Source of the DNA: Ferruginibacter sp.
GTDB lineage: Bacteria; Bacteroidota; Bacteroidia; Chitinophagales; Chitinophagaceae
Direction: 5' to 3'
Assembly (NCBI RefSeq): GCF_028288465.1
Contig: NZ_JAQBNR010000019.1
Location: 124,001 to 188,000 of the forward strand
Length of the DNA stretch: 64,000 bases
The notes beneath the pieces were generated by a model. That model searched no databases and had not been told where the DNA came from. It worked only from the letters and a program-made list of their open reading frames with translations. This document shows positions 29,131 through 37,819 of this stretch, in pieces. The first letter of the stretch is position 1. The number at the start of each line of letters is the position of its first letter. The position numbers and the translations under genes are program-made.

Positions 29131-29187
29131 CACGATGCGGAAATAAGATTAGAATAGCAGTTTTTCAAATAACATAAAGTTTTATTA

Positions 29188-29925
29188 ATGTCTACAGTAG
29201 CAGTACAACAAGGAACAAAATGGTGGAGTGGCGGAAAAAGCCCCTTCAATGCCAGCTATGGTAAGGTGATGATGTGGTATTTTTTAATGAGCGATGCCTT
29301 TACATTTGGCGCATTTTTGATCAGCTATGGAACCATTCGTTTTAGCCAGAATCATTGGGTTGATCCTAACCATGTGTTCAATTCATTTCCATTTGCGGGA
29401 CATGCTAATTTGCCCCTGGCTTTTGTAAGTTTAATGACCTTTATTTTGATTGCCAGTTCGGTTACGATGGTATTGGCAGTGCACGAGGGACATAAAATGA
29501 ACAGGCTGGGTGTTGAAAAATATATGCTTTGGACCATTCTGGGAGGTATCTGCTTTCTTAGTTGCCAGGCTTGGGAATGGACGCATTTACTTACAGGACA
29601 ACATGAAGTATTGGTTAACGGGCATCTTGAATTGTGGAATACAACTGTTTCTCATAATCCATTCGGACCGGAAGTAATGTTTAACGGAAAAGAAGTCGCG
29701 ACACCAGGCCCCATTGCCTTTGGTAGTTATTTCTTCGAAATTACCGGCTTCCATGGTTTCCACGTTTTTAGTGGCGTTGTGATCAATATTGTGATGTACA
29801 TTAAAACCAGAATGAAGCATTTTGAATTAAGAGGTCATTATGAAATGATCGAAAAGGCCGGATTGTACTGGCACTTTGTAGACTTGGTTTGGGTATTCGT
29901 GTTTCTTTGTTTTTATCTTATCTAA
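29188..29925 (+). CDS. coxC: Cytochrome c oxidase subunit III, long paralogue
   Basis: 245 residues with about six to seven helices and the family's ITGFHGFHVFSG and YWHFVDLVWVFVF signatures. It differs from the first copy by an insertion of about 50 residues in the middle (GQHEVLVNGHLELWNT...GKEVATPGP). 57 bp separate the two genes. Both keep the helix that contacts subunit I, so both could be in the complex. Confidence 0.9.
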   Translation: MSTVAVQQGTKWWSGGKSPFNASYGKVMMWYFLMSDAFTFGAFLISYGTIRFSQNHWVDPNHVFNSFPFAGHANLPLAFVSLMTFILIASSVTMVLAVHEGHKMNRLGVEKYMLWTILGGICFLSCQAWEWTHLLTGQHEVLVNGHLELWNTTVSHNPFGPEVMFNGKEVATPGPIAFGSYFFEITGFHGFHVFSGVVINIVMYIKTRMKHFELRGHYEMIEKAGLYWHFVDLVWVFVFLCFYLI

Positions 29926-29974
29926 TTTATTTATCCGTAACAACAACAATTGAATTTTCAATAAATAAAAAATT

Positions 29975-30409
29975 ATGTCAGCATCAGTCACGTCTTCAGA
30001 AATATCTTTTCACCCGGAGCATGCGGATAATACCAAAGCCATCTGGAGAACTTTTTGGATACTATCATTTTTAACAATTGTAGAATTAACCATAGGGCTG
30101 GTAATTTACAACATACATAAGGGAGAGCATCCCAATGCTACACTGGTATTGGCTTTTAAAGGAATGGTGTGTATTTTAACGCTGGCAAAGGCGTACTATA
30201 TTGTTTCCGTGTTTATGCATTTGGGTGACGAGGTGAGGAATATGATTATGACCATCATTGTACCTTTGTGTTTGTTTGTATGGTTTATTGCTGCTTTTTT
30301 ATGGGATGGTACCAGCTGGAAAAACCTTAAAAACCGGTATAACAGGGTAGACGTTAACCAGACAGAACAGGTAGCTCCGGCAGCAAAAGAAAAAGGGGCG
30401 AAAGACTAG
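29975..30409 (+). CDS. coxD: Cytochrome c oxidase subunit IV
   Basis: 144 residues with three helices and a histidine-containing soluble N-terminus; family pattern IWRTFWILSFLTIVEL and KAYYIVSVFMHLGDE. It is the small subunit IV found in Bacillus and Bacteroidota haem-copper oxidases. The tail is Ala/Lys-rich. It is the last gene of the oxidase operon: a strong hairpin terminator begins 26 bp after its stop codon. Confidence 0.9.
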   Translation: MSASVTSSEISFHPEHADNTKAIWRTFWILSFLTIVELTIGLVIYNIHKGEHPNATLVLAFKGMVCILTLAKAYYIVSVFMHLGDEVRNMIMTIIVPLCLFVWFIAAFLWDGTSWKNLKNRYNRVDVNQTEQVAPAAKEKGAKD

Positions 30410-30434
30410 TTTGCAAACTGAATAAAATTATAAT

Positions 30435-30470
30435 AAACCATCGTTCCATTTATATGAGCGATGGTTTTTT
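30435..30470 (+). terminator. Rho-independent terminator after coxD
   Basis: Stem AAACCATCGTTC (30435-30446) pairs with GAGCGATGGTTT-type arm (30456-30467) with one G-T wobble, a 9-nt loop, and a run of six T (30465-30470). It divides the oxidase operon from the SCO1 gene. Confidence 0.85.
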
Positions 30471-30495
30471 GTTATAAAAAGAGGAGAAAAAAGAT

Positions 30496-31212
30496 ATGAA
30501 TAAGCGGGCGGTACTCGGATTAATGCTGGCAATTATACTGCCTCTGGCAGGATATTATATTGTAAAATTTTATGGCGAATCGGCAACGCAAATGCCGCAT
30601 CGTTATTTTTTTGACAGCGTTGTTATCAGCACCAATAACGGTAAACAAACCATCGATACTATCTGGCACCAGGCAAGTAATATCAGCCTTACTAACCAGT
30701 TGGGAAAACAAGTAACGTTTGATGATCTGAAAGGGAAAATTTTAGTAATTGATTTTTTCTTCACCCGCTGCCCCTCCATTTGTCCCAGGATGGCAAAAGC
30801 CATGAAACGCCTGCAGAATTCTTTTATTAACAGCAACGATAGCATCGTACAGTTTATTTCGGTTAGTATAGATCCCGAACATGACTCGGTAACACAGTTA
30901 AGAAATTTTGCCAACCGTTATACATCCAATCACGACAGCTGGTGGTTTGTTACCGGCAACAAAAAACAGATTTACGACTTTGCACTAAATGAAATAAAGG
31001 CAAGTGTTGCCGATGTAAATGTCGACACAGCCTTTGTTCATACAGAAAATTTTTTCCTGCTGGATAAAAACAGGGTGGTAAGGGGATGGTACAATGGGCT
31101 TGATACAATAGCACAGGCGAGACTGGTAAGGGATATTCCTCTGCTGATGCTGGAAAAGAATAAGAAAAAAACGTTTAAAGAATTTTTGAAAGAGTTGTTT
31201 GGGCGGAGTTAA
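30496..31212 (+). CDS. SCO1/SenC-type copper chaperone
   Basis: 238 residues, one N-terminal membrane anchor (residues ~6-24) and a thioredoxin-like domain with the copper-binding CPSIC motif and the distal His in AFVHTENFFLLD. It should deliver copper to the CuA site of CoxB or act as a thiol reductant for it. A purine-rich GAGGAG at 30481 is a rare Shine-Dalgarno-like site here. Placed right after the oxidase operon terminator, so it probably needs read-through or its own promoter. Confidence 0.92.
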   Translation: MNKRAVLGLMLAIILPLAGYYIVKFYGESATQMPHRYFFDSVVISTNNGKQTIDTIWHQASNISLTNQLGKQVTFDDLKGKILVIDFFFTRCPSICPRMAKAMKRLQNSFINSNDSIVQFISVSIDPEHDSVTQLRNFANRYTSNHDSWWFVTGNKKQIYDFALNEIKASVADVNVDTAFVHTENFFLLDKNRVVRGWYNGLDTIAQARLVRDIPLLMLEKNKKKTFKEFLKELFGRS

Positions 31213-31276
31213 AAATGACCCGGCACTTGCAATAAGATGCAGAAAAATTATCTAAGTATACAGAAAAAGAAATGAG

Positions 31277-31873
31277 ATGACTCCAGAACTATTTCCTCCC
31301 TCGATGGAAAAAAACGATACAAGAGCAAAGACATTTATATGGATTGTTTCTGTTGTAGTATTTGCTGCCGTTGCTTTTTTAGCCAAATTTAAACTATCGG
31401 TTGACCTTGGGTTTAACCTGCATTTTTTTGCGCAATTAAATGCCATCATCAATTCTGCAGTAGCCATTTTATTGATAGCCGGCCTGGTAGCAGTAAAGCA
31501 GCGAAACTACCAGCTGCATAAAAAAATTATGCTGGCTGCCATCATTTTATCAGTATTGTTTTTGGTTTCTTATATCTGTCACCACTTACTGGCAGGCGAT
31601 ACCAAATTTGGCGATCTCAATCATGATGGTATTTTAAGCGAAGGAGAAAAATCAGCTGCCGGCAACTTGCGTATTTTTTATTACATCATACTGATAACAC
31701 ATATACCTTTGGCTGCAATTATTTTGCCTTTTATTTTATTTACAGCTTACAGGTCGTTAATTGGTGAATACGAACAACATAAAAAACTGGCGAGAATTAC
31801 CTGGCCTGTTTGGCTGTATGTAGCAATAACCGGTGTGTTGGTCTATGTAATGATCAGTCCGTATTATAGTTAG
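31277..31873 (+). CDS. DUF420 membrane protein
   Basis: 198 residues, about five helices, with the family's LNAIINSAVAILLIAGLVAVKQRNYQLHKK region and a histidine pair SYICHHLL. DUF420 proteins occur next to oxidase and SCO genes in many bacteria and are thought to help haem-copper oxidase assembly; the exact role is not established. An EF-hand-like loop (GDLNHDGILSEGE, residues ~115-127) lies between two helices, which is unusual and may bind calcium. A second ATG ten codons in (MEKND) could also be the start. Confidence 0.85.
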   Translation: MTPELFPPSMEKNDTRAKTFIWIVSVVVFAAVAFLAKFKLSVDLGFNLHFFAQLNAIINSAVAILLIAGLVAVKQRNYQLHKKIMLAAIILSVLFLVSYICHHLLAGDTKFGDLNHDGILSEGEKSAAGNLRIFYYIILITHIPLAAIILPFILFTAYRSLIGEYEQHKKLARITWPVWLYVAITGVLVYVMISPYYS

Positions 31874-31996
31874 GGAAGAAATCGTTCATCTTTATTAGTA
31901 AAGAATAAGAATAAGCCTTAACAATTTCTTCTTTTAGCCTGGGGTCTGTACTACTTTTTTATTGTTAAGTTTGGGTTGTAAAGCAAAATATTGTCT

Positions 31997-32572
31997 ATGC
32001 AGGAAGATATCATTGTTCAGATTATGGCTAAACTGAAGGATATCCGTAAAGAAAAAAACATCACTTTACAGGAGCTTGCCGAGTCAGCGGGCGTAACAAA
32101 AGGGATGCTTAGCCAGGTGGAAAATAATCGCACTATCCCTTCTCTCACTGTTTTTTTGAGCATCATTAAATCGATGCACATTGACATCAATGATTTTTTT
32201 ACCGATTTTAATACGCCTCAAAGCAGCAAAGTAATTTTTAAAAAAGCAGCGCAATACCATCCCTTCGAAAAAGAAAACACGGTGGGTTTTCATTACCAGC
32301 GCATCATGTCTTCTACGATTGAGCAATACCATGTAGACTTTGTTTTGCTAACCCTGATGCCCGATGCTCAGAGGGCATCAGTACAAACAGATGCCTTTGA
32401 ATTTAAGTATATCTTAAAAGGAAAAGTAGAATATACCATCGGTGAAGAAGTATTTTTAATGGAGGCAGGGGACTCGATTTTTTTTGACGCAACAGAGCCA
32501 CATAACCCCAGGAATGTAGGAAACACAGAAGCCCAGCTACTCGTATTATATATATTCAACACACCCAAATAG
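31997..32572 (+). CDS. XRE-family regulator with C-terminal cupin domain
   Basis: 191 residues from the ATG at 31997. Residues ~8-65 are a helix-turn-helix (LQELAESAGVTKGMLSQVENN), and ~105-185 a cupin_2 barrel (FEFKYILKGKVEYTIG...GDSIFFDATEPHNPRN) that can sense a small ligand. Regulators of this design usually control a neighbouring catabolic operon and respond to its substrate. Here the neighbours are the susCD pair and the phosphonate genes, all in the same direction. A TAAGTTTG box at 31966-31973 upstream resembles the repeats found before susC, so it may regulate itself. Ligand unknown; AEP or phosphonoacetaldehyde are candidates. Confidence 0.9.
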   Translation: MQEDIIVQIMAKLKDIRKEKNITLQELAESAGVTKGMLSQVENNRTIPSLTVFLSIIKSMHIDINDFFTDFNTPQSSKVIFKKAAQYHPFEKENTVGFHYQRIMSSTIEQYHVDFVLLTLMPDAQRASVQTDAFEFKYILKGKVEYTIGEEVFLMEAGDSIFFDATEPHNPRNVGNTEAQLLVLYIFNTPK

Positions 32573-32600
32573 AAAGCGCCTGCTTAATATAAACTCCCCC

Positions 32601-32702
32601 GTAAGTTTACCTTCATTAAACATTTTAGAAAAAATATTGCCATAAGTTTACTTTAACTTAACTTAGAGACAACAATTTGTTAAAACTGCACGCATATTTT
32701 TG
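32601..32702 (+). promoter_or_regulatory. Predicted control region of the susC operon
   Basis: GTAAGTTTAC (32601-32610) is a palindromic site, GTAA-2-TTAC. A near copy, ATAAGTTTAC, lies at 32642-32651, 41 bp away or about four helical turns. TATTTTTG at 32695-32702 fits a -7 element, with TTTG at 32676-32679 (spacing 15 bp, short). Candidate operators for the adjacent XRE regulator. Confidence 0.4.
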
Positions 32703-32724
32703 TCACCTAAACTAAAAACTGTTT

Positions 32725-35700
32725 ATGAAGCAAACCAAAATTAATCTATTCAGGCGTATACTGGCTTTTGCCATATTGTGCCTGCCGTTATTTCTACACG
32801 CACAAAACGTAGAGGTAAAAGGCAAAATTTCAGACGCCGCTACGGGTAAACCAATCGAAGGAGCTACCGTACTTGTAAAAAATGCAAAAACCGGAACCAG
32901 TTCCAATGCTGCCGGTGAATTTTCAGTTTCCGCTACCAAAGGTGAAAAGTTAACGATTAGTATAGTTGGTTTTGAAACGCAAACAGTTTCTGCGTCTGCC
33001 AATTATATGACCATATTCCTGACTGCAGATAACAAGCAACTAAATGAAGTTGTAGTTACTGCGTTGGGTGTAAAAAAAGAGGTGAAAAGAATAGGTTATT
33101 CTGTACAGGAAGTAAAAGGTGCCGATTTATTAAAGGCACGTGAATCCAATCCTGTTAATAGCCTTGTTGGGAAGGTCGCTGGCTTAAACGTTGGTATCAA
33201 CGCAGAATTGCTAGCTACTCCAACCGTGTTGTTAAGAGGTTCACCACTTAATTTTTATATTGTGGATGGTATACCTATTAACTCAGATACCTGGAACATC
33301 AGCCCCGATGACATTGAAACCTATTCAGTATTGAAGGGCCCGACAGCAGCAGCTTTATACGGTAGCCGTGGTATCAATGGTGCCATTATGATTACTACCA
33401 AAAGAGGTAAGAGAAACAATAAAGGCTTTACTGTTGAAGTAAACAGCAGCACACAGGTTAATAAAGGTTTTATTGCTATTCCTAAAGTGCAAAATCAATA
33501 TGGCGGTGGTGATAACCAACAGTATGCTTTTGGTGATTACAACAGCAATGGAACAGGGTCTGGTAAAAATGATAAGGACTATGATGTGTGGGGACCGCGT
33601 TTGGATGCAGGGTTATTATTACCTCAATATGACGGAGAGTATGATCCAAACACAGTTTATACTACTACCTTTTTGGATGGATCGACATTTAAGGGAAATA
33701 TCAAACCAACGCCATGGGTATCAAGGGGCAAAAATAACCTCTCCAATTTTTTGCAGGCGGGTTTGTTAACCAGCAATAATATCAATTTCTCTTCAGTTAC
33801 AGACCGTTCCAATATCAGGATGTCTGTATCAAATGGATATCAGCGTGGCATTACGCCAAACACCAGTTTGAATACACTTAATTTAAACTTGGTTGCCAGC
33901 TATGACGTGAGTGACAAATTTAAAATTGAAGGCAACATCAATTACAATCGCCAGTTTTCAAAAAATATTCCTGATGCGGTGTACGGTCCTAACAGTATCA
34001 TCTATAATGTAGATGTTTGGACAGGCGCAGACTGGAATGTATTGGATCCGGGTATCAGAAACTACTGGCAGCCAGGTAAGGAAGGCGTTCAGCAAAATTT
34101 CGTTGAATATAAAAGGTATTCCAATCCCTGGTTTTCCAGCTACGAATGGCTGAGGGCACATTACAAAAACGATTTGTATGGCTGGATGGCTTTTACTTAC
34201 AAATTCAACAAAGACCTGGATGTGATGTTGCGTTCTAACATAACTACTTACAATGTGCTGAGGAGCGAAAAAGAGCCATTCTCAGCACATCCTTATGGAG
34301 ATGAGCACGGAAAAGGAAACTACCGTGAAGACAGGCGTGACCTGTGGGAAAATAACACCGAGTTGTTGGTAAGATACAATAAGGAAAACGTTGCCAACAC
34401 CGGATTTTCAGTAAGTGCATTTGGCGGTGGGTCTATGCGCAATATGAAATACGGTTCCAGTTACGTAAGTACAGACCAGCTGATTGTACCAAACGTATAC
34501 ACATTTGCTAACTCCTTCAAACCGGTACGTGCTTATTCTTTCGGATCCAACATGATCCAGGCGAGCGCATATTATTCCCTGGATTTGACGTATAAAAAAT
34601 ACTTTACAATTGCTACCACAGGCCGTCTTGACAAAACATCTGCCTTGCCTGTTGGTAAGAATGCCTATTTCTATCCTTCTGTAACTGTGAGTTCAGCGAT
34701 ATCAGATTATGTTGAATTGCCCAAAGCAATTACCTTCCTGAAAATAAGAGGCGGCTTTACCAATGTGAAAGATGGTGGAACAAGAGCCTTTGCAGGTGCT
34801 GCATTCCAGGATCTTGGAACTGGAGGCCCCGTTGGGTATGGTAATAATTATTACACGCCGTATGACGGTCCATCATATGAATTGCAACAGCCAGCTTATT
34901 CTACTTCGCCGGTATACAATAACCTAACAGGGGCATATGCGCCTAACTATTCTATCAATCCGGGAATATCACCTTCTTCAAGAAGTAACTACGAAGCTGG
35001 ATTTGATATTCGTTTCCTGGAAAACCGGCTTGGGTTCAATGCTACCTATTTTCAGTATAAAGATGGTCCGGTTATATCCAACCAATCAATTTCAGAAGCA
35101 AGTGGTTTAAGTTATTTTAAAACAACTGGCTTAACTACTAAAAGAACCGGTGCTGAATTATCTCTGACTGGTACACCTATTCAAAAGAAAGATTTCAGAT
35201 GGGATGTTTTAATCAATTGGGCTACCTACAAAGAAGTGTTTGCAAAATTCGCTGGTGGTGCTACCACACTGGGTAATGGTACAGGTTATCCTTATCATAT
35301 TGGTGACAGGGTGGACCAGCTATATGGTGCAATGGAAGCAATGACACCGGACGGCAAAGTAATACATGATGAAGATGGGTTCCCTATTTATCTGCCAAAA
35401 GCACAATACCTTGGTCACGCAGATCCAAGCTGGTCATGGGGTATTAACAATAAATTTTCTTACAAATCATTTAGCGTTTCTTTTCAGTTTGATGGAATGG
35501 TCGGTGGAAAAATCCAGGACCGTGTTTTACGTAAGTTAACGGAAGGCGGTCGTGGTGCCAATACCAACAGTGGTAAAATTGGCGAAGCCCGCTTGTATGA
35601 ATCCAACCATTGGGGCGATGCTGGTTACGCAGGCGCTGTAGATGCAAATGGCATTCCTATTCTTAGCGGAGATGGAGTTCAGGTTGTTGGCGGAAGCGGC

Positions 35701-36090
35701 TTAATTGAGTATGATCCTACAACGGGTGTGATTACAAATAGTAAAGCACTTTCTTATGCCCAAAACAAAACGGCTACTTTCTGGATACAGGACTATGTTA
35801 GCAGTTTCTTTAATGATCCACAGCATACAATGGTTAATAAAACATATGCCAAATTGCGTGAATTGGTTATCAGCTACTCCTTGCCTAAAAAGTTTCTTGG
35901 AAAGGCAATCAGCAAAGTGGATGTATCTTTTGTAGGAAGAAACCTGCTCTACTTTTTCCCTCAGGCGTTTAAAGACATGGATGTAGATCAGTATCCCGGT
36001 CGCAGCCAGTTTAACAGCATCAGCAGAGAATATGACTTACAAACACCTACAACCAGGAGCTACGGGTTTAACATTAATGTGGTTTTCTAA
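32725..36090 (+). CDS. SusC/RagA-type TonB-linked outer-membrane importer
   Basis: 1121 residues. Order: signal peptide (cut near FLHAQ), CarboxypepD_reg-like domain (residues ~27-110, GKISDAATGKPIEGATV), a plug domain with a TonB-box-like start (NEVVVTALGVKKE) and YGSRGINGAIMITTKRG, then a 22-strand barrel ending in a terminal Phe (INVVF). It imports a ligand captured by the SusD-like lipoprotein encoded 28 bp downstream. SusC pairs usually import glycans or peptides; here the linked genes are for phosphonates rather than glycoside hydrolases, so the ligand may be a phosphonate-bearing molecule. That is inferred from context only. Confidence 0.93.
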   Translation: MKQTKINLFRRILAFAILCLPLFLHAQNVEVKGKISDAATGKPIEGATVLVKNAKTGTSSNAAGEFSVSATKGEKLTISIVGFETQTVSASANYMTIFLTADNKQLNEVVVTALGVKKEVKRIGYSVQEVKGADLLKARESNPVNSLVGKVAGLNVGINAELLATPTVLLRGSPLNFYIVDGIPINSDTWNISPDDIETYSVLKGPTAAALYGSRGINGAIMITTKRGKRNNKGFTVEVNSSTQVNKGFIAIPKVQNQYGGGDNQQYAFGDYNSNGTGSGKNDKDYDVWGPRLDAGLLLPQYDGEYDPNTVYTTTFLDGSTFKGNIKPTPWVSRGKNNLSNFLQAGLLTSNNINFSSVTDRSNIRMSVSNGYQRGITPNTSLNTLNLNLVASYDVSDKFKIEGNINYNRQFSKNIPDAVYGPNSIIYNVDVWTGADWNVLDPGIRNYWQPGKEGVQQNFVEYKRYSNPWFSSYEWLRAHYKNDLYGWMAFTYKFNKDLDVMLRSNITTYNVLRSEKEPFSAHPYGDEHGKGNYREDRRDLWENNTELLVRYNKENVANTGFSVSAFGGGSMRNMKYGSSYVSTDQLIVPNVYTFANSFKPVRAYSFGSNMIQASAYYSLDLTYKKYFTIATTGRLDKTSALPVGKNAYFYPSVTVSSAISDYVELPKAITFLKIRGGFTNVKDGGTRAFAGAAFQDLGTGGPVGYGNNYYTPYDGPSYELQQPAYSTSPVYNNLTGAYAPNYSINPGISPSSRSNYEAGFDIRFLENRLGFNATYFQYKDGPVISNQSISEASGLSYFKTTGLTTKRTGAELSLTGTPIQKKDFRWDVLINWATYKEVFAKFAGGATTLGNGTGYPYHIGDRVDQLYGAMEAMTPDGKVIHDEDGFPIYLPKAQYLGHADPSWSWGINNKFSYKSFSVSFQFDGMVGGKIQDRVLRKLTEGGRGANTNSGKIGEARLYESNHWGDAGYAGAVDANGIPILSGDGVQVVGGSGLIEYDPTTGVITNSKALSYAQNKTATFWIQDYVSSFFNDPQHTMVNKTYAKLRELVISYSLPKKFLGKAISKVDVSFVGRNLLYFFPQAFKDMDVDQYPGRSQFNSISREYDLQTPTTRSYGFNINVVF

Positions 36091-36118
36091 ACATAAACAC
36101 CAACTAAAAAATATTTGT

Positions 36119-37696
36119 ATGAAATCATTGAAATATAAAATAGTCTTTGCTTTAGCGGGTCTTGTATTCATTACAGGCTGCAGCAAAAAATTTGAAGACT
36201 TTTCACAAAATAAAAATAAGCCGGTTGCGGTACCAGCCGGTGTATTATTGAGGGCGATATTGAATGATGTCGTTGTTTATCCGGGTGGATACGAAGATAA
36301 AGCTGCACAATATATAGCTTCCAACTATACGTACTACGGCGATAATAAATACTGGACCGGAAGCGCCAACTGGAATTTCGGTACGCTGAATAACGTACTG
36401 GCAATGGAAGCAACTGCAGAGAAACTTTCAGGTACTCCTAACAATCCATATCATGCGCTGGGATTGTTTTTAAGAAGTTTTTTCTTTGTTAGCATGAGCG
36501 AAAAAGTAGGCGATGTTCCAATGAGCGAAGCACTGCAAGGCATTAAGAATATCGCACCAAAATACGACTCACAAAAAGACGTATTTAAGCAATCACTTGT
36601 ATGGCTTGACTCATCCAACATTATTCTTACAGATATTTTAGCTAATGGATTTCTTGAATTTTCTGGTGATTTCTATTATAACCCCAGCGATAATGCAAGC
36701 AGTGCCCGTGATGCCTTGGTGCACTGGCAGAAGGCAGTTAACAGTTATCGTTTGAGAGTATTGATTGAATTAAGTAAGAAAACAGGTGAAGCAGATTTAA
36801 ATGTAAAAGGTCAGTTCAATGATATCGTTAGCAACCCTTCTAAGTATCCCATATTTGGAAGTAACAGCGATAACCTGCAATATGTATACAACGATAAATT
36901 TAACTACTATCCTGATAATGCTACCAATTATGGAAATAACGCAGGCCGTCTAAATTTAGGGTCTACATTTTTAAATACCCTGAGTTCTTTAAATGATTTA
37001 AGAGCCATGGTACTTGCAGAACCAGCCCGGGGGTTAGGTTTTGGCGATACAGACTTTAGATCTTATGTAGGAGCGCCTTTAGGTGAAAATTTGAGTACAC
37101 TGGCTTCAGAATCTGGCGCCGGAAGATTATCCTTATACAATTACAATCACTATTACTCTGGTCTAACAGGTGAACCAACTTTTATTATAAGCTATGCTGA
37201 AGTTTGTTTAAGCATAGCAGAAGCAATTAACAGGGGATGGACAACCGGAAGTGCGGAAACCTGGTATATGAATGGAGTAAAAGCGATGTTTGATTTTTAT
37301 GGGATTAAGGATGGAGATAACACTGTAACACTTCGCAAGGCGGACGGAACCGGTAATCTTGTTTATACAGTTCCTTTTAGCTTTGCTACATACTTTAATC
37401 AACCAGCGGTAAAATACAAAGGTGACAATGCGGATGGATTGAGCCAGATAATAACCCAAAAATACCTGGCCTATTTCCGTAATTCCGGTTTACAGGGATA
37501 TTACCTGTGGAGAAGAACAGGGTTGCCAACATTTGACATAGGTGCTGGTACAGGAAACGGAAATAAAATCCCTAAAAGGTTTCAATATCCAAACAATGAG
37601 ATATCTGTAAACGGAACCAATTTGAGTGCAGCTATTACAAGCCAGTTTGGCGGTGCCGGTGACGATATTAATGCTGATATCTGGTTGGTGAAATAA
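36119..37696 (+). CDS. SusD/RagB-like outer-membrane lipoprotein
   Basis: 525 residues from the ATG at 36119, with a lipobox (FITGC). It fits the SusD-like_2 type: an N-terminal helical TPR-like part with VPAGVLLRAILNDVVV, and the ITQKYLAYF...GYYLWRRTGLP region near the end. It sits as a lid on the SusC-like barrel and binds the ligand at the surface. It is followed by a perfect hairpin terminator, which makes susCD a unit separable from the genes behind. Confidence 0.92.
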   Translation: MKSLKYKIVFALAGLVFITGCSKKFEDFSQNKNKPVAVPAGVLLRAILNDVVVYPGGYEDKAAQYIASNYTYYGDNKYWTGSANWNFGTLNNVLAMEATAEKLSGTPNNPYHALGLFLRSFFFVSMSEKVGDVPMSEALQGIKNIAPKYDSQKDVFKQSLVWLDSSNIILTDILANGFLEFSGDFYYNPSDNASSARDALVHWQKAVNSYRLRVLIELSKKTGEADLNVKGQFNDIVSNPSKYPIFGSNSDNLQYVYNDKFNYYPDNATNYGNNAGRLNLGSTFLNTLSSLNDLRAMVLAEPARGLGFGDTDFRSYVGAPLGENLSTLASESGAGRLSLYNYNHYYSGLTGEPTFIISYAEVCLSIAEAINRGWTTGSAETWYMNGVKAMFDFYGIKDGDNTVTLRKADGTGNLVYTVPFSFATYFNQPAVKYKGDNADGLSQIITQKYLAYFRNSGLQGYYLWRRTGLPTFDIGAGTGNGNKIPKRFQYPNNEISVNGTNLSAAITSQFGGAGDDINADIWLVK

Positions 37697-37750
37697 AATC
37701 TTTGCTTCCAGGTTTAACAGTAATTAATCTTTAATGCATTATCTATTTCT

Positions 37751-37781
37751 AAAGCGAAACTACTCCTTGTAGTTTCGCTTT
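37751..37781. terminator. Perfect hairpin terminator after the susD-like gene
   Basis: AAAGCGAAACTA (37751-37762) and TAGTTTCGCTTT (37770-37781) pair perfectly over 12 bp around a 7-nt loop. The T-rich tail is short (CTTTAGTCTTT), so termination may be partial. Confidence 0.75.
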
Positions 37782-37819
37782 AGTCTTTGCTTTGATTGTT
37801 TTAACTAAAATCAAATCCC

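Noticed and set aside
31889..31904. TCTTTA/TAAAGA hairpin after the DUF420 gene as terminator
   Set aside because: Six-bp AT-only stem without a T-run; too weak.
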